A stretch of 64,000 bases of DNA from NCBI GenBank assembly GCA_934630375.1, contig CAKTVQ010000006.1, forward strand, positions 1-64,000, given 5' to 3'. Both the position numbers and the translations under genes were made by a program. The notes beneath the pieces are model-generated. The model made no database searches. It was not told the origin of the DNA and saw nothing but the letters and a program-made list of their open reading frames with translations. Source of the stretch: an uncultured Collinsella sp. (GTDB lineage Bacteria; Actinomycetota; Coriobacteriia; Coriobacteriales; Coriobacteriaceae). This document shows positions 8,453-17,865 of this stretch, one piece after another (the first letter of the stretch is position 1; every line of letters begins with the position of its first letter).

Positions 8453-8713
8453 GGAAACGTCCTCCTTTGCACAGGGGCTGTCGACATTAAGTATGTCGAG
8501 CAAACAGGCACATGCCCATACCCATGTGGCCCAAAATGGAGCATTCGAACGGACGAGAAAGCGCAGCGGGCTCGCAGCCGCGCGGACAGTCACTCGTCTA
8601 CATCTGCACTCGTTAGCACAGGTAGACCATTGCTGCATTTTCTGGGCATCGGACCATAACGCACCCGTCCGAGCTAAACTATCCCCTTAAACACGATTGT
8701 GAGGACGACCGTT

Positions 8714-9895
8714 ATGCTATTTGTAAATCGGCTGGTACATACGCTTGTTCCCGGCAGCGAAAGCGAGCCGGTCGATACCTCCTGCCGCACCAACGCCGGC
8801 TTTGCCGCAAGCCTCATCTGCATCGGGCTCAATATCACGCTATGCCTGGCCAAGGGCATCGCGGGCCTGCTCGCGGGCTCCGTCTCGCTTGTCGCCGACG
8901 CCTTCAACAACCTCTCCGATGCCTCGAGCAACATCGTGAGCCTGCTTGGATTCCGCCTTGCCAGCCGCCCGGCCGACGAGGGGCACCCTTATGGCCACGG
9001 CCGCTACGAGTACCTGGCAGGGCTGTTTGTCGCCGTCCTCGTTTGCGCCGTTGGCATCAACCTGATCTTGGAGTCGGTCACCAAAATCATCAAGCCCTCC
9101 CCCACCGCGTATTCGGCGCTCTCTATGGCAGCCCTTATCCTGTCCATGCTCGTCAAATTCTGGATGGCGGCCTTCAACCGCACACTGGGCAACCGCATCG
9201 ACTCCGAGACGCTTATCGCCACGGCACAGGACTCCAAAAACGACGTCATCACCTCGGGCTCGGTCCTGGTGGCAGCGCTTATCTCGCAAACAACCGGCTT
9301 TGACCTCGATGGCTGGGCAGGCCTGGGCGTGGGCATCTTCATCTGCATCAGCGGCATGGGTCTGGTGCGCGATGCCATCAGCCCACTGTTGGGACAGGCG
9401 CCCGATCCTAAGCTTGTCCAGACAATCCGCGACAAGATCATGTCGTATCCGCAGGTCCTGGGCACGCACGACCTGATGGTGCACGACTACGGTCCCGGTC
9501 GCCAATTTGCCAGCGCCCACGTGGAGATGCCCGGCGAGGGCGATGCATTTGAGCACCACGAGATCCTGGATACCATCGAGCACGATATCAAGCGCCAGAT
9601 GGGTATCGGTATCACGCTGCACTGCGACCCCATCGCCACAACCGGCGACGACCTGCGCGGCTGGGTCAGACGCGGCATCATGCAGATCGACCCCGCGCTC
9701 TCCATCCACGACCTGCACGAGCACGACGGCTTCGTCTCGTTTGACCTGGTGCGCCCCGACGGCTTTGACATATCCGACGAGGAGCTGCTGGAGCTCGTCA
9801 CGCGCATTGTGCACGAGCGCCGGCCCGATGCCTCGTGCGTCGTCACGTTTGACTCGGGCTTTAGCTCGCCCGACCGACCGGCCGAGCGGCTCTAG
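8714..9895 (+). CDS. cation diffusion facilitator (CDF) family transporter
   Basis: A 393-residue inner-membrane protein with the CDF fold: about six hydrophobic segments between residues 25 and 215. The first metal site is NNLSD, preceded by DAF, in TM2. HPYGHGRYEY follows, and the TM5 site is QDSKNDVITS, where CDF proteins have HxxxD. The TM5 motif carries D and N in place of the first His, which hints at Mn or Fe rather than Zn. The cytosolic C-terminal domain is longer than usual, about 180 residues. The family exports divalent cations by H+ antiport. The ATG at 8714 has GAGG 9 bp upstream. The neighbour at 9908 converges on it with no clear terminator between. Confidence 0.85.
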   Translation: MLFVNRLVHTLVPGSESEPVDTSCRTNAGFAASLICIGLNITLCLAKGIAGLLAGSVSLVADAFNNLSDASSNIVSLLGFRLASRPADEGHPYGHGRYEYLAGLFVAVLVCAVGINLILESVTKIIKPSPTAYSALSMAALILSMLVKFWMAAFNRTLGNRIDSETLIATAQDSKNDVITSGSVLVAALISQTTGFDLDGWAGLGVGIFICISGMGLVRDAISPLLGQAPDPKLVQTIRDKIMSYPQVLGTHDLMVHDYGPGRQFASAHVEMPGEGDAFEHHEILDTIEHDIKRQMGIGITLHCDPIATTGDDLRGWVRRGIMQIDPALSIHDLHEHDGFVSFDLVRPDGFDISDEELLELVTRIVHERRPDASCVVTFDSGFSSPDRPAERL

Positions 9896-9907
9896 CCAAC
9901 TCAGCCG

Positions 9908-10912
9908 CTAGTTTCCCTGCGCACCCGAGATGCCGTTTTGCAGCGCGTTCCAGGCATCCGTTGCCATATCGCCCAGGTTCTGTGCGGTATCGCCGAGATT
10001 CTGAGCCGTGTCGCCCAACTGCTGGGCTTTATCACCCAACTCCTGTGCCTTGTTGCTCAGGTCCTCCAGCGTGTTGGAGCTCGAGCTGTCCGTGGTGCCC
10101 TGCTCGCTGGACGCGTTGCCCGACGAGTTGCCCTTGTGCGTTAGCTGGATCTCGAGACTGCCATTGTCGTTATAGTAGGCAGAAGTAACGACCCAATTGG
10201 CATCGACGACAGGCGTTGAGCCGTCGTCAGTCAGGATCACGGCGTTCGAAAGGTCGGCTCCACGCGACTTGAGGAGCTTCTTGGCGTTGGACCAGTACTG
10301 CCCCGGGATATCGCTCAGGTCGACAACGCTGGACTGGGTGGCCGCAGCCTGCTCGGCCTGTGTGTCGGTCGAGGCGCCTCGCTTGTTGAGCATGCCCGAC
10401 ACGATGGCAAATACCACCGACAGGGCAAAGAAGATCGCCAGCACAATAAGGATCTTCTTGATCACGCCCGACGAACGCGAAGGCTTCTTCTCCTCGTCCT
10501 CGCCATACTGAGGAATGGACTTGGGATACTCGCGATACGGCTCGCGCGCGTAGGGATCGCGCGACTCATAGCGAGACTGCGCCGTACGCGGCATATACGT
10601 CGTCTGCTGAGGCTGTGGAATGGGATTTTGCGGCAGGCCATCATAGGGATTCGGCGCCGAGGCGGCATAGGGATCCTGCGGCGCGTAATCAAACGGGTCC
10701 GGTGCCGCGTTGCCATAGGGGCTTTGCGAAGATGCGGCATAAGGGTCCTGCGCCGCGTCGCCATAACCCATAACCCGGGTGGGCTCGGCAGAAGGCTGCG
10801 TCGCGGCGGGGTCGGTATAACCGGGGTTGGGAACAACGCGGGTCACATCGGCGCTATCGCCAGCCTGCGCGGAACCGTAGCCGCCCATTACGGTCGTCTT
10901 ATCCTGGTCCAT
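9908..10912 (-). CDS. single-pass membrane protein with Pro/Tyr-rich cytosolic N-terminus
   Basis: The 334-residue protein has a low-complexity N-terminus (residues 1-145) with repeated DPYA and PYG motifs. A single TM follows at about 150-170 (KKILIVLAIFFALSVVFAIV), so the C-terminus is probably outside. Residues about 200-250 (IPGQYWSNAKKLLKSRGADL) recall a PASTA or Ltp-like fold, but only loosely. The end carries heptad repeats (QNLGDTAQNLGD) that should form a coiled coil. The function is unknown. Its ATG at 10912 has AAGGAATCGTTGC upstream. Confidence 0.75.
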   Translation of the reverse strand: MDQDKTTVMGGYGSAQAGDSADVTRVVPNPGYTDPAATQPSAEPTRVMGYGDAAQDPYAASSQSPYGNAAPDPFDYAPQDPYAASAPNPYDGLPQNPIPQPQQTTYMPRTAQSRYESRDPYAREPYREYPKSIPQYGEDEEKKPSRSSGVIKKILIVLAIFFALSVVFAIVSGMLNKRGASTDTQAEQAAATQSSVVDLSDIPGQYWSNAKKLLKSRGADLSNAVILTDDGSTPVVDANWVVTSAYYNDNGSLEIQLTHKGNSSGNASSEQGTTDSSSSNTLEDLSNKAQELGDKAQQLGDTAQNLGDTAQNLGDMATDAWNALQNGISGAQGN

Positions 10913-11030
10913 GCAACGATTCCTTTCCGTCGCCCTTAAGCATCAAGTTATCCATGCATTCTACCCGCGCAAAAGCCTATGATGGGCAGAGCCCGTCGGT
11001 ATCTACAAGACATGCGCGGGCCTAAGGATC

Positions 11031-11066
11031 AAAAAGCCCCGCCGGGCCTTGGGGGCACGGCGGGGC
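11031..11066 (-). terminator. intrinsic terminator after fhs
   Basis: On the minus strand GCCCCGCCGTG pairs with the GGCGGGGC arm and is followed by TTTTTGA, 26 bp past the fhs stop. Confidence 0.85.
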
Positions 11067-11091
11067 GGGCAGGCAGCTAGGGGCAACAGGC

Positions 11092-12759
11092 CTAGAACAG
11101 GCCAGTGATGTTGCCGTCGTTATCGACGTCGATGTTTTCGGCCGCGGGCACCTTGGGCAGGCCCGGCATGGTCAGAACGCTGCCAGTCAACGCGACCACA
11201 AAGTGGGCGCCGGCAGAAACCTTAAGCTCGCGCACCGTGATGCGGAAGTTCTCGGGAGCGCCCAGAGCCTTGGCGTTGTCGCTAAAGCTGTACTGCGTCT
11301 TGGCGACGCACACCGGCAGGTTGCCAAAGCCGTTCTCGCGCAGCTCGGCGAGCTGACGCTTGGCAGCCGGCGTAAAGTCAACGCCGTCGGCGCGGTAGAC
11401 CTTGGTGGCAACGGCCTCGAGGGCGTCAGCAACATCGGCGCCGTCCTCATAGGCAAACTTGAGCTCGCTCGGCTGCTCAATCAGACGCATGACCTCATCG
11501 GCCAGCTCGAGCGCGCCCTCGCCGCCCTTGGCCCAGACCTCGGAAAGCTTAACGTTGACGCCGAGCTTCTGGCACTCGGACTCGATGAGAGCAAGCTCAG
11601 CCTCGGTGTCCGTCGGGAAACGGTTGATGGCGACCACGCAGGGCAGACCATAAACGTTCTGGATGTTGTCGACGTGACGCAGCAGGTTGGGCATGCCAGC
11701 CTTGAGTGCCTCGAGGTTCTCCTCATTGAGGTCGGCCTTGGCAACACCGCCGTTGTACTTAAGCGCGCGGGCAGTGGCGACGACCACAACAGCGCTGGGG
11801 CGAACGCCCGTCATGCGGCACTTAATGTCGAGGAACTTCTCGGCACCCAGATCGGCACCGAAGCCGGCCTCGGTAATAGCGACATCGCCAAAGCGCATCG
11901 CCATACGCGTGGCCATGATAGAGTTGCAGCCGTGGGCAATGTTGGCGAAGGGGCCGCCGTGGACAAACGCGGGCGTGCCCTCGAGCGTTTGCACCAGGTT
12001 GGGCTTGAGCGCATCCTTAAGCAACGCGGCCATAGCACCCTGGGCCTTAAGGTCACGGGCACGGACGGGCTCACCGGCAAAGCTGTAGCCGACGACGATC
12101 TCGCCCAGGCGCTCCTTGAGGTCGTTAATGCTCGTAGACAGGCACAGGATTGCCATGACCTCGGAGGCGACGGTGATATCGAAGCCGTCCTCGCGCGGCA
12201 CGCCCTGGGCCTTACCGCCAATACCGTCGATGACGTGGCGCAGCTGACGGTCGTTCATATCGACGACGCGCTTCCAAGTGATGCGCTTAACGTCAATACC
12301 GAGCTGATTGCCCTGCTGGATGTGGTTATCAAGCATGGCGGCCAGCAGGTTATTGGCGGCGCCGATAGCATGGAAGTCACCGGTAAAGTGCAGGTTGATG
12401 TCCTCCATGGGGATGACCTGCGCCCAGCCGCCACCGGCAGCACCGCCCTTAACGCCAAAGACAGGACCGAGCGAAGGCTCGCGCAGGGCCACGGCACTCT
12501 TGACGCCGCGTCGGCGCAAGCCATCGGCCAGGCCGATGGTCGTGGTGGTCTTACCCTCGCCCGCAGGCGTTGGGTTGATAGCAGTCACGAGGACGAGCTT
12601 GGCCTGGTGGTCAGTCGGCTCGTTGAGCAGTGAATAGTCGACCTTAGCCTTGTCGAAGCCGTACGGAATAAGGTGCTTAACGTCGACGCCGGCGTTCTTG
12701 GCCACCTCGGTAATAGGCAGCGGCGTGACAGAACGTGCGATTTCGATGTCAGTAGGCAT
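11092..12759 (-). CDS. fhs: formate-tetrahydrofolate ligase
   Basis: Fhs makes 10-formyl-THF from formate, THF and ATP in the cytosol. At 555 residues it has the normal length. The N-terminal P-loop is intact ([15 protein letters not shown]), followed by [18 protein letters not shown] and DINLHFTGD, all conserved in the family. The ATG at 12759 follows AAAGGA. It stands alone with its own terminator, about 10 kb from folD-fchA. Together these three genes interconvert formate, formyl-, methenyl- and methylene-THF, for purine supply or a partial reductive formate route. Confidence 0.97.
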   Translation of the reverse strand: MPTDIEIARSVTPLPITEVAKNAGVDVKHLIPYGFDKAKVDYSLLNEPTDHQAKLVLVTAINPTPAGEGKTTTTIGLADGLRRRGVKSAVALREPSLGPVFGVKGGAAGGGWAQVIPMEDINLHFTGDFHAIGAANNLLAAMLDNHIQQGNQLGIDVKRITWKRVVDMNDRQLRHVIDGIGGKAQGVPREDGFDITVASEVMAILCLSTSINDLKERLGEIVVGYSFAGEPVRARDLKAQGAMAALLKDALKPNLVQTLEGTPAFVHGGPFANIAHGCNSIMATRMAMRFGDVAITEAGFGADLGAEKFLDIKCRMTGVRPSAVVVVATARALKYNGGVAKADLNEENLEALKAGMPNLLRHVDNIQNVYGLPCVVAINRFPTDTEAELALIESECQKLGVNVKLSEVWAKGGEGALELADEVMRLIEQPSELKFAYEDGADVADALEAVATKVYRADGVDFTPAAKRQLAELRENGFGNLPVCVAKTQYSFSDNAKALGAPENFRITVRELKVSAGAHFVVALTGSVLTMPGLPKVPAAENIDVDNDGNITGLF

Positions 12760-12903
12760 GGGCGGTCCTTTCGTTACCGAATGAGAAAAAGACCAATTCA
12801 GCATAGCACGGGCGCGCAATAGTAAAACACCCATAACCGATGAACGGCGATATGTTTACCCGATGCCCAGCGATAGCCCAACAGCCCGCCAAAACAAAGT
12901 GCC

Positions 12904-13971
12904 CTAAACGGTAGGTTCAATCCCCAGGTGCTCAAAGGTGCGAAGGGTTGCCTGACGGCCCTGCGGCGTACGAATCATCAACCCGCACTGCAGCAGATAG
13001 GGCTCATAGACATCCTCGAGCGTGCCCGGGTCCTCGCCCACCGCGCTGGCAAGGGTCGTAAGTCCCACGGCACGACCGGAGAACGTCTTAGCGAGCGTCT
13101 CCAAAATGCGAATATCCATCCAGTCCAGACCGAGCTCATCGATCTCGAAGAACTCGAGCGCCTGGCGACAGATATCGAGCTCGATGGGGCCGTTGCCGCG
13201 CACCTGTGCGTAATCGCGCACGCGCTTGAGCAGGCGGTTGGCAAGACGTGGCGTACCGCGCGAACGCGAGCCGATCTCGAGTGCACTGGGATGGTCGATC
13301 GTCACGCCCAGGATAGTCGCCGAGCGCGTCACAATCTGCGCGAGCTCCTCGACCGTGTAGTAATCCAGGCGATATGAAATGCCAAAGCGGTCGCGCAACG
13401 GGCCGGTCAACATGCCTGAGCGGGTCGTTGCCGCTACCAGCGTAAACTTGGGAATATCCAGGCGAATCGAGCGCGCCGCCGGACCCTTGCCAATCACGAT
13501 ATCGAGGGCAAAGTCCTCCATCGCGGGGTACAGGACCTCCTCGACCGAACGGTTGAGGCGGTGGATCTCGTCGATAAACAGCACATCACCCGGCTGCAAG
13601 TTAGTAAGGATGGCTGCCAGGTCGCCGGTGCGCGCGATGGCAGGGCCACTCGTGGTCTTGATCTGAGCGCCCAGCTCGTTGGCGATAACCGTAGCCAGCG
13701 TGGTCTTGCCCAGACCCGGAGGGCCCGAGAAGATCACGTGGTCGAGCGTCTCGCCACGGCTCTGCGCCGCTTCGATCAACACGCGCAGGCTCTGCTTGAT
13801 ATGCTCCTGGCCGCAGTAATCGTCCAGGCGCTGGGGGCGCAGGGTACGGTCGACATCGAGGTCCTCGGGCGTCAGCTCCGAGCCCACCATGCGCTCGCCA
13901 TGCGCCATGGATGCCGCCGGCGAGTTGCCGGGCGTCGCCCACAGGTCCTGAGAGTCATCGGCTTCCCACAT
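12904..13971 (-). CDS. ruvB: Holliday junction branch migration ATPase RuvB
   Basis: RuvB is the AAA+ hexameric motor that drives branch migration with RuvA. This 355-residue protein has Walker [10 protein letters not shown], Walker B DEIHRLN, sensor [17 protein letters not shown] and the C-terminal winged helix, all at normal spacing. The ATG at 13971 shares one base with the ruvA stop (TGATG), so translation is coupled. A GTG one codon earlier is possible. It is the last gene of ruvCAB. Confidence 0.97.
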   Translation of the reverse strand: MWEADDSQDLWATPGNSPAASMAHGERMVGSELTPEDLDVDRTLRPQRLDDYCGQEHIKQSLRVLIEAAQSRGETLDHVIFSGPPGLGKTTLATVIANELGAQIKTTSGPAIARTGDLAAILTNLQPGDVLFIDEIHRLNRSVEEVLYPAMEDFALDIVIGKGPAARSIRLDIPKFTLVAATTRSGMLTGPLRDRFGISYRLDYYTVEELAQIVTRSATILGVTIDHPSALEIGSRSRGTPRLANRLLKRVRDYAQVRGNGPIELDICRQALEFFEIDELGLDWMDIRILETLAKTFSGRAVGLTTLASAVGEDPGTLEDVYEPYLLQCGLMIRTPQGRQATLRTFEHLGIEPTV

Positions 13972-14591
13972 CACGCATCCATTCCGAGTCGCTTAAGCGC
14001 CGCGCCGAGCAGATCCTCGACACGCATATTCTGCCCATCATACCCGCTCAGGGCAACATCGGTCTCCTGCGGGCTAAAGCCCATGGAAAGGAGCGCCGCA
14101 CGGGCGTCATCGATCGCCGAAGGAGCAGCGGCGGGAACCGGCATCGCAACCTGGCCGGGAATCACGTCGACCGGCACAAAGCCCTTGTCCTTGGCAAAGG
14201 TGCTCTTGAGCTCCAGGATCAGACGCTGGGCGGTCTTTTTGCCCACACCGGGCACCTTGGCCATGCCCTTGTCGTCCTCGGCCATTACCAGGGAATACAG
14301 CTGTCCCACGGTATAGGTGGAAAGCACGGCAAGCGCCAGGCGCGGACCGACACCCGACACGGACACGAGCCGGTCAAACATTGTGCGCTCGTCTTTGGAA
14401 GCAAAGCCAAAGAGCGTCATGGCGTCCTCACGCACCTGCATGCGCGTGTAGAGGCGAACCTCGCCGCCGGGCGTCGGCAACGTGGCCGCAGTGCTGCCCG
14501 AGATGCCGAGCTCAAAGCCCACGCCCGATACATCGACAACGGCCGAGCTCATCGTGGCCTCGACAAGCGTTCCATGGAGCTGGGAAATCAT
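13971..14591 (-). CDS. ruvA: Holliday junction DNA-binding subunit RuvA
   Basis: RuvA binds the four-way junction as a tetramer and loads RuvB. The 206-residue protein has the N-terminal OB fold, paired helix-hairpin-helix motifs ([14 protein letters not shown] and [16 protein letters not shown]), a variable linker and the C-terminal RuvB-binding three-helix domain ([19 protein letters not shown]). It starts inside the ruvC stop (TGATG) and overlaps ruvB in the same way. Confidence 0.96.
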   Translation of the reverse strand: MISQLHGTLVEATMSSAVVDVSGVGFELGISGSTAATLPTPGGEVRLYTRMQVREDAMTLFGFASKDERTMFDRLVSVSGVGPRLALAVLSTYTVGQLYSLVMAEDDKGMAKVPGVGKKTAQRLILELKSTFAKDKGFVPVDVIPGQVAMPVPAAAPSAIDDARAALLSMGFSPQETDVALSGYDGQNMRVEDLLGAALKRLGMDA

Positions 14592-15112
14592 CAGTATCCG
14601 GTTCCTCTCTGTTGATAGAACTCGCCGCCGGTAAGCGCCCGGGTGCGGCTTAAGTTAACGTGGCAGATGGCGCAAGCCAGGGCATCGGCGGCATGGTCTG
14701 GGTGAGGGTCGTGATCGAGCTGCGTGAGCGTGCGCACCATGTAGGCGACCTGCCGTTTATCTGCAGCGCCAGTGCCCACCACGGCCTGCTTGATCTGCAT
14801 AGGCGTGTACTCGCCGATCTCGAGTGCGCATTCCGAAAGAGCCACGAGTGCAGCGCCGCGGGCATGCGCCGTAGGGATGGCCGAGCGAACGTTGGCGCCA
14901 AAGTAGATGCTCTCGATGGCAGCGGTATCGGGTCGATAACGCTCCACGACACCCTTGAGGTCGCGGGCGATATGCGACAGGCGCACCGCGAGCGGACTAC
15001 CCGCGCTGGTCTCGATACAACCGTAGGCACGGCAGCGAACTTCACCGCGCCGCTCCTCGATAATCCCCCAACCCGTATGGGCCAAACCGGGGTCAATGCC
15101 CAAGATAACCAA
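14591..15112 (-). CDS. ruvC: Holliday junction resolvase RuvC
   Basis: RuvC cuts Holliday junctions as a dimer. At 173 residues it is of normal size and keeps all four acidic residues: D in GIDPG, E in AIESIYFG, and two D in DHAADALA. The start is not ATG. I place it at the TTG at 15112, which has GGGGAGG just upstream and begins LVILGIDPG; an upstream TTG at 15133 is the alternative. It is first in the ruvCAB operon and lies 56 bp from a LexA-type box. Confidence 0.93.
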   Translation of the reverse strand: MVILGIDPGLAHTGWGIIEERRGEVRCRAYGCIETSAGSPLAVRLSHIARDLKGVVERYRPDTAAIESIYFGANVRSAIPTAHARGAALVALSECALEIGEYTPMQIKQAVVGTGAADKRQVAYMVRTLTQLDHDPHPDHAADALACAICHVNLSRTRALTGGEFYQQRGTGY

Positions 15113-15167
15113 GCCAACCTCCCCTCGCCACAAGCGCAGCGCAAGACAAGGCCCCGCGCATCATTCA

Positions 15168-15181
15168 CGAACGTCTGTTCT
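15168..15181. promoter_or_regulatory. putative LexA (SOS) box of ruvCAB
   Basis: The minus strand reads AGAACAGACGTTCG, close to the Gram-positive/actinobacterial LexA consensus CGAAC-N4-GTTCG. It is about 56 bp upstream of the ruvC start, where an operator would overlap the promoter. A TATTCT just upstream on the minus strand may be the -10. No lexA gene is in the window. Confidence 0.6.
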
Positions 15182-15249
15182 AGAATAACACAACGGGGCC
15201 GAGATGCTTAGTTGAAGTGTCGGGGTTGGAAGCGAATCCTATCCCATAG

Positions 15250-17235
15250 TTAGTTCTGCGAGAAAAAGGGGAACTGCCTCGGATCCACCGGCGGATGCGA
15301 CATCGGCGTGCCCTGGGGTCCACCCTGCGGGCCACCCTGGCCGCCCATCATCTTATCGATGGCGTCCTGGACCTCGCCCTCAAACTTCTTCATACCCTCG
15401 TGCAGGCGGCGCTGACCGTCCTCAGAGCGCAGCTCCTCCATCTGTTCGGGCGAGATACCCAGTAGCTCACCCAGCACGCCCATCATCTCGTTTCGCATGC
15501 GCTCGCTCGTATCCTCGTCAGCAAAGCGGCGCACCTCGGCGCGCGCCAGCGAATCGACCGTCATACGCTCCTTGCCGCTAAGCCCCAGGTCGGACCACGC
15601 GAGCATATACGGCCAGGCACGCTCGGCAAACGAACGGGCCGAGACGATCGGCGTCGTCGGCAGCATGCGGCGGGCGGCCTCGCCCTGTCGAACGAGCATC
15701 AGCAGCAGCGAGCAAGCCTCAGGCTTGCCAGCGGCCATCGGGATGTCGTCGAAAGATCGATTGCGGTCCACGTGTGCCTCGAGCGCGCCATCGACCTCGC
15801 CCGGCTCGAGCCCGCCGAGCAGCTGTGCCGCGCGGTCGAGCATATCGACCGGACCGTCGAGTGTCGAGAGCGCCTGCGCCAGCACTCGCTCCATACAATC
15901 TTCCACCGCGTTGAGCGTCACGAGCTCTTGAGGCACCACGGCAGACGTGCGGTTGCGCATGCGCGCCACAAACTCAAGCGTCGACAGGTACACATCGCCA
16001 AAGGGCGCATAATCGCCCTGGTAGCCGCCGCAAAGCGCCGGCGCCGCCAGCGCGTACTCGGTTTTGGACAGCGGGCTCAGCGCCATCGCACCCAACTCGA
16101 GCGCCGTGTCCTCCAGCATGAGGCCCAGCGTACGCGAGCGCAGACGCTCGGCATCGCCCGCCGACACGTCGCGATCGAGCACACGCGCCGCATCCGGCGC
16201 ATCGCGCTCGACGGTGCGAATGTGCAGACGCTCAGCGATGGCGCGGACGGCGGCACAGCGGGCAGCCTCGGCCTCTTCCTGCGCCGGCGTAAAGATACGG
16301 TTACGCCCCAGCACCAGGCCAATCACATTACGCGGGCCCAGAGCGTCGACGGCCAGCGCCGCCAGCAGGGACGACGGCAAGTCGCCCTCGAGTGCCACCA
16401 CAGCACGCGACGCACCGTGGGCCCGGGCGTTGTCGCGCACGGCGAGCACCAGCGCCTGCCACAGCCACTCCTCGGAACGGAACTCGGGCAGTTCGTGATC
16501 TTCCAGGGCATCGAGCATCACGCCGCGCTGGATCTCCTGAACCAGCAGGCTCTCCTCAAAACACGGCGCCTGGGCCACCACGCGACCACAGTCGTCGAGC
16601 ACAAACGAACCGCCGGTATACACCGACTCGTCATAGGCACCGATCGGCGCCATGCAGGCAAACCACACGCTGCGCTTGGATGCAATCTTGCGGTAGGCGC
16701 CGCTGCGAACGGCGGCAATCGCGGCAGTCTCGCGGTCGGTCATGTCAAACGCGTTGAATTGGAAATACGCAATGAGGTCAACACCGGTCGGCAACATCTC
16801 GAGTTCGCGGTCCAAGTCAAAAATCACGGCGATGCGCACGCCGTCCACGTCGAACACCGGCGGCGCCCAACGCGAGTCGTTGTTCTCGCCACGCTGCAGG
16901 GCAATGCTCGAACGCGCCGGCACCACATGACCGTCCTTGAGCATCATGTAGTCGAGCAGCGGCTGGCCCTCAAACGAAACCGCCGCGGGCACGATGCAGA
17001 TCATGTCAAGCTCCTGGATACGCTCGGCGACACCAGTCAAGCCGGCAAGCATGTCGTGCTCAAAGTCGGCAGTGCCCACCAGGCCCCCGGGCATGGCGCC
17101 CATAAAGAGCGGAGCCGGAACGCACAGCACGCGCGCCCCGCGCTCGTGGGCCAGACGAGCCTGGTCCTCGATGCGGCCGCAAATGCCCTCAATATCACCC
17201 AGGCGCATATCGATCTGTGCAAGCGCGAGCTTCAT
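15250..17235 (-). CDS. NAD synthetase-like protein lacking both sets of active-site residues
   Basis: The 661-residue protein aligns with glutamine-dependent NadE: an N-terminal nitrilase-type domain (1-250), an ATP-pyrophosphatase-type domain (about 270-560) and an extra helical, Gly/Pro-rich tail. The nitrilase triad is gone. The Glu of PE is Ala (VPAPLF), the Cys of ICED is Phe (VIFDLD), and no Lys stands in the loop ARSSIAL. The P-loop SGGxDS of the synthetase is EGDLPSS, though the next part (AALAVDALGPRNVIGLVLG) and GDYAPFGDVYLS are NadE-like. It keeps the fold but probably not either reaction, so a regulatory or scaffold role is my inference. It lies upstream of ruvC in the same direction with a 137-bp gap. 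Confidence 0.75.
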   Translation of the reverse strand: MKLALAQIDMRLGDIEGICGRIEDQARLAHERGARVLCVPAPLFMGAMPGGLVGTADFEHDMLAGLTGVAERIQELDMICIVPAAVSFEGQPLLDYMMLKDGHVVPARSSIALQRGENNDSRWAPPVFDVDGVRIAVIFDLDRELEMLPTGVDLIAYFQFNAFDMTDRETAAIAAVRSGAYRKIASKRSVWFACMAPIGAYDESVYTGGSFVLDDCGRVVAQAPCFEESLLVQEIQRGVMLDALEDHELPEFRSEEWLWQALVLAVRDNARAHGASRAVVALEGDLPSSLLAALAVDALGPRNVIGLVLGRNRIFTPAQEEAEAARCAAVRAIAERLHIRTVERDAPDAARVLDRDVSAGDAERLRSRTLGLMLEDTALELGAMALSPLSKTEYALAAPALCGGYQGDYAPFGDVYLSTLEFVARMRNRTSAVVPQELVTLNAVEDCMERVLAQALSTLDGPVDMLDRAAQLLGGLEPGEVDGALEAHVDRNRSFDDIPMAAGKPEACSLLLMLVRQGEAARRMLPTTPIVSARSFAERAWPYMLAWSDLGLSGKERMTVDSLARAEVRRFADEDTSERMRNEMMGVLGELLGISPEQMEELRSEDGQRRLHEGMKKFEGEVQDAIDKMMGGQGGPQGGPQGTPMSHPPVDPRQFPFFSQN

Positions 17236-17352
17236 GGCTCAGCCCTTTCCGTCGTAAACCATCGTTGTCGTAGTAAAAGCGCCGGCCGCATAATGCAGTC
17301 GGCGCTTGCATGTGCATATGCTAGCTATGATACCCCGAGCGGGGGCGCGCTC

Positions 17353-17715
17353 CTAGAATGTCGCGGACCACAGCCCGTGCAGGTTGCAGTAGGCATAGAC
17401 GGTACCGGTCTTGGAACCGCCGGCAAAAAACGTCGCGGGCTTCATGCCGGGCTCAAGGTAATGGACCTCCAAGCGGCCCTCGGCCTCAAGGGCGATCCAC
17501 TCAATGTAGTGCTCGGGCAGGCTGGGGTGCTCGACCGAGCCAACGCGTGCGCGGATCACGTGACCGTCGCGCTCAGTCTCGACGACCGGCACGTGCTTCT
17601 CGTGCGCCGCATCCTCGGTGTTCGCGGTCAGCTCCGTGCAGCCGGCAGGGGTTGCAACGTCGTTGCCCAGGGCGGCAATGAGCTTGCCATTGGGGTCCTT
17701 AAAGAATTTCGCCAT
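17353..17715 (-). CDS. sor: superoxide reductase (1-Fe, neelaredoxin type)
   Basis: It reduces superoxide to hydrogen peroxide using reduced rubredoxin or a similar donor, typical of anaerobes. The 120-residue protein lacks the N-terminal desulforedoxin domain of 2-Fe enzymes. The Fe(His4Cys) ligands are visible: H in EKHVPVVE (with the conserved E and K), H in VEHPSLPEHYIEWI (two), and C and H in YCNLHGLW. The ATG at 17715 has AAAGGAG upstream. The SNF2 gene 150 bp upstream points the same way. Confidence 0.92.
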   Translation of the reverse strand: MAKFFKDPNGKLIAALGNDVATPAGCTELTANTEDAAHEKHVPVVETERDGHVIRARVGSVEHPSLPEHYIEWIALEAEGRLEVHYLEPGMKPATFFAGGSKTGTVYAYCNLHGLWSATF

Positions 17716-17865
17716 AATGTTCTCCTTTGCTGATGTGCCAATGTTCTTGATGGTTCTTATGCCCAAAGGCAGACAAACCATCCACGGCATTGCAAATGAA
17801 CACATAACGGGCGGGGACGATGGGGCAGCGTGTGCCATCCGCCTTGGCGGCCCCACCCGAGCGGG

